DNA of 64,000 bases, taken from the NCBI RefSeq assembly GCF_900078705.1, contig NZ_FKIF01000003.1, forward strand, positions 186,001 through 250,000, given 5' to 3'. Within the stretch, counting starts at the first letter, position 1, and each line of letters opens with the position of its first letter. This DNA is from Bordetella ansorpii (GTDB lineage Bacteria > Pseudomonadota > Gammaproteobacteria > Burkholderiales > Burkholderiaceae_B). This document shows, in pieces, positions 55,654 through 62,883 of this stretch. The translations under genes were made by a program, and so were the position numbers. The notes below the pieces were generated by a model. That model made no database searches, had not been told where the DNA came from, and was given only the letters and a program-made list of their open reading frames with translations.

Positions 55654-56508
55654 TCAAAAAATAGTCGGATATGCCGAGAAAACATAATAAATCTTGCCAT
55701 CAATGGCTTTTTTCATCAAAACGATACGAACCTTTGACATAGGTACGTACTCGCCCGTCGCTCGGACAACACCCATTCCTATACGGCTTGGCGCAGCCCA
55801 TAAAAAATCTTGTGTATCGCCAGGAGTCGCAGTCCGAGCCCATTTAGCAATCACAGAGCGATTGGCTCTCAAGCCCAACGCCACAGCTTTTTCTGCCTCT
55901 GCCAACGATGCGAAGGAGGATGCCGCAGGCAAGTTGGGGTACTGGCCAAGTCGGGCCCTAAGTTGTTCTTCAGTAAGTCCGACGTGACGTGCGATCGTAT
56001 GGCCTCCATAGGCTTCATGTGTGGCCAAGCTGATCCTGCCGGCTCGTATTGTCGCAATCCTTGCCGCCGCCAAGCCGCTAGCAACGACCAATGGGACCAC
56101 CAGGTCGACGCCGCGTCCGATACGTTCAGCTGTGGCTCGATCCACACCGAGAAGTTCCGCAAGCGCGGTAGCGCCATCGTTCGTCAGCGTATTTGTTTCG
56201 AGTCCGGTCCACGCTTGGCGAACCCCGGCCTGAAAAGTGTCGGTACCATGAGCAGTCAACAAGCCCCCGCCGAATTTGGTTAGCGTAGTGGGCTCGGGCA
56301 TCAGGAGCAATGCGCCACCGCCAAGCACTTCCAACGCCCCGAAGATGGCTCCAGCCGATCCCCAGGCGCGATTGGAGAAAGTCGGTTCTTCGAAAGTTCC
56401 ATTCGAAAGAACCATAGCCAATTGCGGCGGCGTCAAAACGATAGTCAAGCCATCCTCTTCCACGAGCGCTCCTATGAATCCGAATAGAATCGCTGGAGAA
56501 AGTAGCAT
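55654..56508 (-). CDS. Polymorphic toxin with C-terminal RNase A-like domain
   Basis: 284 aa. Residues 1-155 are hydrophobic and Gly/Ala-rich, with possible membrane or pretoxin segments (LLSPAILFGFIGALV, LVVPLVVASGLAAARIA). Residues 160-284 match the bacterial RNase A-like CdiA toxin domain: HEAYGGHTIARHVG (H170, H175), LRARL (R186), and C-terminal VFSAYPTIF (S278, Y280). I recall His, Arg, Thr and Tyr as the active-site set in the Yersinia kristensenii toxin; Ser for Thr is conservative. No signal peptide, delivery domain or two-partner system gene is nearby, so secretion is unclear. Cotranscribed with the immunity gene. Confidence 0.78.
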   Translation of the reverse strand: MLLSPAILFGFIGALVEEDGLTIVLTPPQLAMVLSNGTFEEPTFSNRAWGSAGAIFGALEVLGGGALLLMPEPTTLTKFGGGLLTAHGTDTFQAGVRQAWTGLETNTLTNDGATALAELLGVDRATAERIGRGVDLVVPLVVASGLAAARIATIRAGRISLATHEAYGGHTIARHVGLTEEQLRARLGQYPNLPAASSFASLAEAEKAVALGLRANRSVIAKWARTATPGDTQDFLWAAPSRIGMGVVRATGEYVPMSKVRIVLMKKAIDGKIYYVFSAYPTIF

Positions 56509-56711
56509 CTACCGCTATTAAACCAACAGCAACAAACGTATTACATTAATAATTTTTGCAAGAAAATGAACGATATGAGGTTAGCCCGTCCACGCAACAA
56601 ATCGTAGCGTCTGAAAGGATAACGGGCTGCAACTCCGGAATATGATTACGCCATCATCGACTGGAAATCGGATCAATAAACATACTGCTCCGAGCAAACC
56701 CAGAGAGGTTT
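56509..56711. other. A+T-rich non-coding end of the toxin islet
   Basis: A hand count of 56521-56580 gives about 30% G+C against high 60s around. CCAGAGAGGT occurs at 56700-56709 and again at 56738-56747, inside the end of the neighbouring gene, possibly a trace of a recombination event. No gene seen. Confidence 0.5.
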
Positions 56712-57704
56712 TCACCCCGCCGACCGCCAGGGCCAATCCAGAGAGGTACCCACGCCTTCCAGGGACGCCCGCCGATACAGCATCCGCGCCACTGTCAAAT
56801 CCTGTAGCGCGATACCCGTCATGTCGAACACGGTGATCTCGGCCGGGTCCTCGGAACGCCCCGCCTCGGCGCCATCCAGCACCGCGCCGATCTCGACACA
56901 CGCCGTCTCCGGCGCCCATTGCAGCTCGCCGATCTGGCGCGACTGCACGGCGTCATCCACGAACACCCGTGCACGCGGCAGCAGGCCCTCGGGCAGCTCC
57001 CGCTTGCCCTTGGTGTCCGAGCCCACGGCCGTCACGTGCGTGCCTAGCCGCACAGACTCGGCGCGGAACAGCACGCGGGCGCCCGGCGTAGCCGTGATCA
57101 CCACGTCGCTTTCGGCCACCGCGGCATCGCCATCGACGGCATGCCGCAGATCGACCTGCCCGTCGAAGCGCCGCTCGAACGCCGCGTCCGGCTTGCCGTC
57201 GAAGGTCATGTAGCGCACGCGCTTCAGATGCGGCAGCGTGCGCAGCGCAAAGCGCAGCTGGATCGCCGCCTGCACGCCCGCGCCGAACAAGGCCAGCGAG
57301 GCGCTGTCCTGCCGCGCCAGCCGGGCCAGGCCCAGGCCGCCGGCAGCTCCGGTGCGCAGCGTGGTGATGGCGTTGCCATCCAGCAGGCAGTACGGCCGGC
57401 CCGTCGCGGGATCGAACAGCATCACCGTGGCCTGGTGCGGCTCGCCGCCCTGCTGCCGGTTGCCGGGCCAGAAGCCGGCGGCCTTGTAGCCCAGCAGGTC
57501 CTGGCTGGCCACGTCGCCCGCCTTGATGCCGAACACGCCGCCCGTATGCAGCGGCTCGCGGATAACCGGAAACACCCGGCCCTGCGCGCGGCTGTGCAGC
57601 ACGAAGGCCTCGGTCACGGCCTCGGACACCTCGTCCATGCCCAGCAGCCTGTCCACGGCGTGCATGTCCAGGACCCGCAGCGTGTCTTGCTTGTGCGTCG
57701 TCAT
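56712..57704 (-). CDS. Ornithine cyclodeaminase/mu-crystallin family protein
   Basis: 330 aa from ATG 57704 with AAAGGAGG upstream. NAD(P)-binding fold LALFGAGVQAAIQLRFAL and the family segments TALRTGAAGG (here TTLRTGAAGGLGLA) and AVGSDTKGKRELPEGLL. Members include ornithine cyclodeaminase, alanine dehydrogenase and iminosuccinate reductase (BhcD). Its start lies 17 bases downstream of the DSD1-type stop, so both form an operon behind a divergent LysR gene. Iminosuccinate or a related imino acid is a reasonable substrate guess, but unproven. Confidence 0.85.
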   Translation of the reverse strand: MTTHKQDTLRVLDMHAVDRLLGMDEVSEAVTEAFVLHSRAQGRVFPVIREPLHTGGVFGIKAGDVASQDLLGYKAAGFWPGNRQQGGEPHQATVMLFDPATGRPYCLLDGNAITTLRTGAAGGLGLARLARQDSASLALFGAGVQAAIQLRFALRTLPHLKRVRYMTFDGKPDAAFERRFDGQVDLRHAVDGDAAVAESDVVITATPGARVLFRAESVRLGTHVTAVGSDTKGKRELPEGLLPRARVFVDDAVQSRQIGELQWAPETACVEIGAVLDGAEAGRSEDPAEITVFDMTGIALQDLTVARMLYRRASLEGVGTSLDWPWRSAG

Positions 57705-57721
57705 CACGGCCTCCTTTGCGC

Positions 57722-58885
57722 TTACCAGCCGCGGAACCGCGTCCAGGTGGCCACGACCTCGGGCGAGTCGCCGCGCACCACCTGATAGGCGTCGTGCTGC
57801 GCGCCGGTGGCGCAGGCGTGGTTGGGCAGGATGCGCAGGCGCGTGCCCAGCGGCAGGTCGGTCGGCGCCGCCTTGCTGCCGGGGCGCAGCGTGATGATGC
57901 CCTGCTCCTGGTTGGTCTCTTTCAGCACCAGGTCGCCCAGCGGCTGGCCGGCCAGGTCGCAGACCACGCCGTAGTACTGGTCCACCGCCTGCCTGGCCGT
58001 GCCGCGGTCGCGCGACATGGCCATCCAGCCGGCGTCCACCAGGATCCAGCCCTTCTCGGCCTGGTGCCCGATCACGGTGGTCAGCACCGAGAGCGCCACG
58101 TCCTGCTGCGCGCACACGTTTAGCCCGGCCATCACCAGGTCGAAGAACACGAACACGCCCGCGCGCACTTCCGTCACGCCGTCCAGGTTCTCGGCATACA
58201 TGGCCGTGGGCGTCGAGCCTACGCTGACCACCGGGCACGGCAGGCCGGCGGCGCGCAGCGCCTCGGCCGCGTCCACGGCGGCGCGGCGTTCCTGCTCGGC
58301 CATGGCGCGGATGCCATCCACGTCGGCCGCGTTGTACGACTCGCCCGCGTGCGTCATCACGCCGCGCAGTTCGGCGCCGCCTTCGTGCAGCGCGCGGCCG
58401 ATGGCCCGCAATGGCTCCGTTTGGTCGGGACGCACGCCGGCGCGGTGGCCGTCGCAGTCGATCTCGATCAGCGCGGGAATGGCCGTGCCCTCGGCACGCG
58501 AACGCTCGGCCACGGCCTGCGCGCCGGCCAGGCTGTCGACCACCACCGTCAGGTCCGTGCCGCGCGCCCGCAGCGCCAGCACGCGATCCAGCTTGGATGC
58601 CGAGATGCCCACCGCATACAGGATGTCGCGCACGCCCGCCTGCGCGAACTGCTCGGCTTCCTGCAGCGTGGAGACAGTGGCCGGGCCCTGCGGCGACGCC
58701 ATCACGCGCAGCGCCACCTCGATGGACTTGGGCGTCTTCAGGTGCGGCCGCAGCGTCACGCCCAGGCGCGCCATGCGCGCCTTCAGGCGGTCGATGTTGG
58801 CGGCCATGCGCGGCTCGTCCAGCACCAGGCAGGGCGTGTCCAGGGTGTCCAGGGTGGCGGCGCCGGGCGCCTTGGGGGTGGTCAT
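57722..58885 (-). CDS. DSD1-family PLP enzyme (D-threonine aldolase / D-hydroxyaspartate dehydratase-like)
   Basis: 387 aa, fold-type III. PLP-binding Lys in LRPHLKTPKSIE, ending with the Zn-ligand motif NHACATG (His and Cys), shared by D-serine dehydratase, D-threo-3-hydroxyaspartate dehydratase and beta-hydroxyaspartate aldolase BhcC. It acts on a beta-hydroxy D- or erythro-amino acid. First gene of the operon with the ornithine-cyclodeaminase homologue. Confidence 0.88.
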   Translation of the reverse strand: MTTPKAPGAATLDTLDTPCLVLDEPRMAANIDRLKARMARLGVTLRPHLKTPKSIEVALRVMASPQGPATVSTLQEAEQFAQAGVRDILYAVGISASKLDRVLALRARGTDLTVVVDSLAGAQAVAERSRAEGTAIPALIEIDCDGHRAGVRPDQTEPLRAIGRALHEGGAELRGVMTHAGESYNAADVDGIRAMAEQERRAAVDAAEALRAAGLPCPVVSVGSTPTAMYAENLDGVTEVRAGVFVFFDLVMAGLNVCAQQDVALSVLTTVIGHQAEKGWILVDAGWMAMSRDRGTARQAVDQYYGVVCDLAGQPLGDLVLKETNQEQGIITLRPGSKAAPTDLPLGTRLRILPNHACATGAQHDAYQVVRGDSPEVVATWTRFRGW

Positions 58886-58937
58886 GGTCTATCTCCCGTT
58901 CAGTTGGCCGAGTATGCCCCGGCACGATCCGCCTGGT

Positions 58938-58950
58938 GTTTAATTGAAAC
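58938..58950. promoter_or_regulatory. Candidate LysR-type operator
   Basis: GTTTAATTGAAAC, an imperfect palindrome of T-N11-A type in the 93-base gap between the divergent LysR gene and the DSD1-type operon. It is A/T-rich compared with its flanks. Confidence 0.45.
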
Positions 58951-58978
58951 TACACCTCCTGTTAAGGCCAGACTAATC

Positions 58979-59881
58979 ATGCTGAACAGCGACGACCTGG
59001 GCTTCTTCCTGGTCCTGGCATCGGCCTCCACGCTGGCCGATGCGGCACGCAAACTGGACGTGACGCCCTCGGCCGTCACGCAGCGGCTCGGCGGCCTGGA
59101 AAAGCGCCTGGGCATCGGCCTGATCGACCGCTGCGGCCGCCGCATGGCGCTGACCGATGAAGGCGAGTTGCTGGCCGAGCACGCCCGCCGCATCTGCGGC
59201 GACATCGGTGGCTTGGCCGACATGCTGGCCAGCCGGCGCGGCCAGGTCTCGGGCCACCTGAAAGTGGTGGCGCCGCTGGGCTTCGGGCAGCATCACGTGG
59301 CGCCCGTCATCGCGCGCTTTCGCAAGCAGCATCCGGAAATCACCGCCACCCTGCTGCTGTCCGACCGGCCGGCCAGCCTGGCCGCCGACACCTGGGACGT
59401 GATGATCCACATCGGCGAACTGCGCGATTCGGCGCTCGTCATGCACCGCCTGGCGCGCAACCGGCGCATCCTGTGCGCCGCGCCGTCCTATCTGAAGCGG
59501 CGCGGCACGCCGCGCCACCCGGACGACCTGCGCCAGCACGACTGTATCGCCCTGCGCGAGAACGACGAGGACGTCACGCTCTGGCGCTTCCATCACGATG
59601 AGGGCGGCACGGCGGCGCTGCGCATCGCGCCCGCGCTGGCCTGCAACGACGGCGGCACCGCGCGGCAATGGGCACAGGCGGGCATGGGCCTGCTGGTGCG
59701 CTCGGAGTGGGACGTGGCCGACCTGCTGCGGCAGGGCCGGCTGGTGGCGCTGCTGCCGGGCTGGCGGCTGCCCGATGCCGACATCGTCGCCCTGGTGGCG
59801 TCGCGCAAGGCGCGTTCGGCGCGCACCGAGCAGTTCCTGAAGCTGCTGCGCGAGATGGGCGACGGCGCGCCCTGGCGATAG
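58979..59881 (+). CDS. LysR family transcriptional regulator
   Basis: 300 aa from ATG 58979. N-terminal HTH (LADAARKLDVTPSAVTQRLG, GLEKRLGIGLIDRCGRRMAL) and a substrate-binding domain of the CrgA/DsdC-like subgroup (HPEITATLLLSDRPASL, WDVMIHIGELRDSALVMHRL). Divergent from the DSD1/ornithine-cyclodeaminase genes, so it likely controls them in response to their substrate. In the beta-hydroxyaspartate cycle of Paracoccus the regulator is of the IclR type, so this is a different arrangement. Confidence 0.9.
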   Translation: MLNSDDLGFFLVLASASTLADAARKLDVTPSAVTQRLGGLEKRLGIGLIDRCGRRMALTDEGELLAEHARRICGDIGGLADMLASRRGQVSGHLKVVAPLGFGQHHVAPVIARFRKQHPEITATLLLSDRPASLAADTWDVMIHIGELRDSALVMHRLARNRRILCAAPSYLKRRGTPRHPDDLRQHDCIALRENDEDVTLWRFHHDEGGTAALRIAPALACNDGGTARQWAQAGMGLLVRSEWDVADLLRQGRLVALLPGWRLPDADIVALVASRKARSARTEQFLKLLREMGDGAPWR

Positions 59882-60019
59882 GCTGGCCAGACGCGGATGC
59901 CGCCTGAGGCACGCAGTTGTGCCGTCGTGAATTGCGCCATCTGGCCTGCGCTGCCGATACCCTCGTGTGGTACAAATCCCCGGCGTGCCGCGCTGGCCGC
60001 CAATACACCCGGAGCCCCC

Positions 60020-60472
60020 ATGTTGCTGGACGCCCTGCTCGCCTGGTTTCACTTCCTGACTCTGTTCGTGCTGGTGGTGGTGCTGACCGCCGAAGCAGTG
60101 CTGCTGCGGCCCGGCATATCCTCCGACGCCGTGGCCCGCCTGGTGCGATACGACCGCCTGTACGCCATCTCCGCCATCGCCGTGCTGATCACCGGCCTGC
60201 TGCGCCTGACGCTGGGCGCGAAAGGCATCGCCTTCTATACGGCCAATCCGTGGTTCCATGCCAAGATGGGCCTGTTCGTGGTGATCGGCCTCTGTTCGAT
60301 CCCACCGACGCGGCGCTTCCTGCGCTGGCGCAGGCACGCGCAACGGGACCCGGCCTTCGTGCCGGCCCGCGACGACATCCTCGGCGCGCGCCGCTGGGTG
60401 ATGATCGAATCGCACTTGTTCGTGCTGCTGCCGCTGTGCGCGGTGATGATGGCGCGCGGCGTGGGCCTGTAG
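60020..60472 (+). CDS. DUF2214 integral membrane protein
   Basis: 150 aa from ATG 60020 with GGAG about 6 bases upstream. Four hydrophobic helices: ALLAWFHFLTLFVLVVVLTA, YAISAIAVLITGLLRLTLG, FHAKMGLFVVIGLCSI and SHLFVLLPLCAVMMARGVGL. Conserved HF, AE and FHAKM features of DUF2214/YfdX-like membrane proteins. Function unknown; stands alone. Confidence 0.8.
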   Translation: MLLDALLAWFHFLTLFVLVVVLTAEAVLLRPGISSDAVARLVRYDRLYAISAIAVLITGLLRLTLGAKGIAFYTANPWFHAKMGLFVVIGLCSIPPTRRFLRWRRHAQRDPAFVPARDDILGARRWVMIESHLFVLLPLCAVMMARGVGL

Positions 60473-60557
60473 GCGCTATCCATCCGCAGACAGGCATGAC
60501 CGAGCGGCAACGGCTCGCCGACCCCGGGCGGCGGCGCGGCCCCGCGCCCGCGGGCCG

Positions 60558-61664
60558 CTACCTGGCCGCTTGCGGGCAGTCGACCGGCCCCGGCGTCACC
60601 ACGCCATCCACTTCCAGCTTGGGATACAGCTCGATCATGAGCTCCTCGTTGGCCACGATGTCCAGGACCGTGCCGTCCAGCCGCTGCAGCACCGACGAAC
60701 CTGCCTGCACGGCCGCGCCGTCGTCGCGCGTGGCGCTCATGCCGAGATACGGGGTGAAGACCCAGGCGCCAGGCATCCGCCGGTTCAAGGGATAGCGCGG
60801 CATCCGCACCTCGGTTTCCGGCGGATAGTGCATCGGTCCCAGGCGTGTCGCGCAGGCCAGCACGCCGTACTCGACGCGCACCAGGCGCCGCCGGGCGTCC
60901 AGGTGCAAGGCCGGATGGCCCAGCAGCAGTCCCTGCACCGCCAGCGGCTCGGGACCGTCCACGCTGACTGCCCAGCGCACGGGTTCGGTCTGCATGTCCC
61001 CGCCGGCGGAGTCCGAGCGGGCATGCAGTTCCGCGCCCGCCGGCAACACGATGTCGCCCACGCGGTTGCCGTCGGCCAGCAGGCATTTGTCGAAGTCGAT
61101 GTGCGCGCCCTTGTCCCGGGTGTCGAAATCCATTTTCTTCGAGGCGTCACATCGCCAGCCCGACACGTCCTGCGCGCCCTGGCCCCAGACCGTCACGCTG
61201 CTGGGATAACGGTTGGTCTCCTTGTAGTCCTCGTCGTAGTCGGAGGACAGCGTGCGCCGGATGCGCGTGGCCTGCACGCCATAGGCCGATACCGGCGCGT
61301 CGAACTCGGCCAGCACGAACGTGTCCAGGCGACCTTCGCGATCCAGCTCCAGGCGCGTGCCCGCCGGCATCTCCACCCCGCCCAGCGTCTGCGCCCGCGG
61401 CAAGGTCACGCGCAGCGCCGCCTCGCGCCGCGCGCTTTCGCGGCCGCTGGCGATCAGGATGTACTCGATCGAATAGCCCGGCAACGACAGCACGGCCAGC
61501 GCCACCAGGATGCCGATGTTGCGCCGGGGGTTTTTCATCAGCCTCTGGCGCGCGCCCTTGCTGAATGCCAGCCGCACCAGCCAGGAAAACAGCCACAGCC
61601 CCAGCACGAAGGACAGCAGGAACAGAAGGATGCCCGTGGCGGATGGAACGGCGATGGGAATCAT
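60558..61664 (-). CDS. Uncharacterised membrane-anchored beta-rich protein
   Basis: 368 aa from ATG 61664 with no clear Shine-Dalgarno. Two N-terminal hydrophobic helices (ATGILLFLLSFVLGLWLFSW, NIGILVALAVLSLPGYSIEY) separated by a basic loop FSKGARQRLMKNPRR. The long outside part (about residues 75-368) is beta-rich with repeated 'property of amount' patterns such as GGVEMPAGTRLELD, VGDIVLPAGAELHA and four or five cysteines (WRCDAS, DKCLLADG, GVLACATR, VDCPQAAR). I do not recognise the family with confidence. Confidence 0.65.
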   Translation of the reverse strand: MIPIAVPSATGILLFLLSFVLGLWLFSWLVRLAFSKGARQRLMKNPRRNIGILVALAVLSLPGYSIEYILIASGRESARREAALRVTLPRAQTLGGVEMPAGTRLELDREGRLDTFVLAEFDAPVSAYGVQATRIRRTLSSDYDEDYKETNRYPSSVTVWGQGAQDVSGWRCDASKKMDFDTRDKGAHIDFDKCLLADGNRVGDIVLPAGAELHARSDSAGGDMQTEPVRWAVSVDGPEPLAVQGLLLGHPALHLDARRRLVRVEYGVLACATRLGPMHYPPETEVRMPRYPLNRRMPGAWVFTPYLGMSATRDDGAAVQAGSSVLQRLDGTVLDIVANEELMIELYPKLEVDGVVTPGPVDCPQAAR

Positions 61665-61827
61665 GCCGGCGATGATATCGCCAATCGGCGCGCCCGCGAC
61701 GAGCGGACCGTGGCCACGCCAGCGCGGGCTCGCCCGATGTCGTGCCATTGCCGACGCCGCGCAGGGCGTCTGCCTTGGAACAAGCCGACAAAATATAATG
61801 CGTCTCGATTCTCTTCCAGGCCCCTCC

Positions 61828-62781
61828 ATGCACGACCCGGCATCCCACGCTCCGTTGCGACAATTGTCCGTCAGCGACCTGCTGGGTTTCGGCGACCGTT
61901 TCGGCATCGACTACCACTTTCCCCGGTTGTGCCCCGCCAGCAGCCGCGAGGTGCTGCGCGGCAGCGTGCACGAAGTGACATTCCCGTCGGCGCTGAACTT
62001 CACGCACTCCTGCCTGGAAGTGCTGCAGCCCTACGAGTCGCTGTCCACGCGCGCCACCTCGTTCTTCCTGCTGGTGGTGTTGCAAGGCCGGGTCGGGTTG
62101 GACATCGCGGGCCGGCACTACGACCTGCAGCCGGGCGTCGCCCTGGTGGCCGACCTGGGCCCGGACAGCGTGCTGCACGCCGTGCACGCGCAGCAGCAGC
62201 AATTGGAGACCATCACCCTGGCCCTGGACACGCAGGATGCCGTTGCTCCCGACTCGCTGTCGGGCCTGCTGGCCGGCTGGCAGGAACAGCACGGCGGGCT
62301 GCCGCGCCTGTGGCGCCTGCCCGCGGCCTTGTCGCAATCGCTGCGGCAATTGCAGCAGTTGCCCGGCATGAACCCACTGCAGCGGCGCCTGCTGACCGAG
62401 GGACTGGCCCTGCAACTGCTGGCGCATGGCATCGGCGAGGCCGGCGGCGCCCGCGCCATGCCCCTGTCGCCCGGTGAACGGAAGCGGATCGAGGCCGTGC
62501 GCCGCCAACTGGACCTGGCGCCCCAGCAGGACTACACCGTGGACCAGCTGGCGGCCCAGGCCGCCATGAGTCCCAGCACCTTTCGCAGCAAATTCCGGCT
62601 GTGGGTCGGCACGCCGGTCTTCGACTATCTGCGCGATCGCCGCCTGGCGCTGGCGCGCCAATACCTGCTGCAGGGCTATTCCGTGCAGCAGGCCGCGCAC
62701 ATGAGCGGCTACCGCCACGCCACCAATTTCGCCACCGCCTTTCGCAAGCACTACGGCACGCCGCCCCGCGACCTGTGCTGA
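61828..62781 (+). CDS. AraC family regulator, siderophore-receptor type
   Basis: 317 aa from ATG 61828. An upstream in-frame ATG at 61798 overlaps a TATAAT sequence (61794-61799) that is more likely the -10, so I prefer the later start. N-terminal cupin-like sensory part (FFLLVVLQGRVGLDIAGRHY), C-terminal double HTH (YTVDQLAAQAAMSPSTFRSK, MSGYRHATNFATAFRKHYG). Regulators of this PchR/AlcR-like kind usually control the neighbouring TonB receptor in response to its siderophore; the receptor gene starts 102 bases downstream. Confidence 0.88.
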   Translation: MHDPASHAPLRQLSVSDLLGFGDRFGIDYHFPRLCPASSREVLRGSVHEVTFPSALNFTHSCLEVLQPYESLSTRATSFFLLVVLQGRVGLDIAGRHYDLQPGVALVADLGPDSVLHAVHAQQQQLETITLALDTQDAVAPDSLSGLLAGWQEQHGGLPRLWRLPAALSQSLRQLQQLPGMNPLQRRLLTEGLALQLLAHGIGEAGGARAMPLSPGERKRIEAVRRQLDLAPQQDYTVDQLAAQAAMSPSTFRSKFRLWVGTPVFDYLRDRRLALARQYLLQGYSVQQAAHMSGYRHATNFATAFRKHYGTPPRDLC

Positions 62782-62840
62782 GCCGCGCCGATCGGCGCGC
62801 ATACGGAACTGAGCGGGCCGCATAGCTCGCCTGAACCGCA

Positions 62841-62862
62841 AATAAGAATAATTCCGATTATT
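62841..62862 (+). promoter_or_regulatory. Fur-like box before the TonB receptor
   Basis: Perfect dyad AATAAT-TCCG-ATTATT (62847-62862) within AATAAGAATAATTCCGATTA. Good resemblance to the hexamer structure of Fur boxes; 21 bases before the receptor ATG. Confidence 0.65.
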
Positions 62863-62883
62863 TCCAGATCAGAGGGCGTGACG

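Noticed and set aside
56581-56919. Minus-strand frame spanning the islet border and the end of the ornithine-cyclodeaminase homologue
   Set aside because: It overlaps that gene in another frame, and its hydrophobic tail comes from A/T-rich non-coding DNA; no Shine-Dalgarno.
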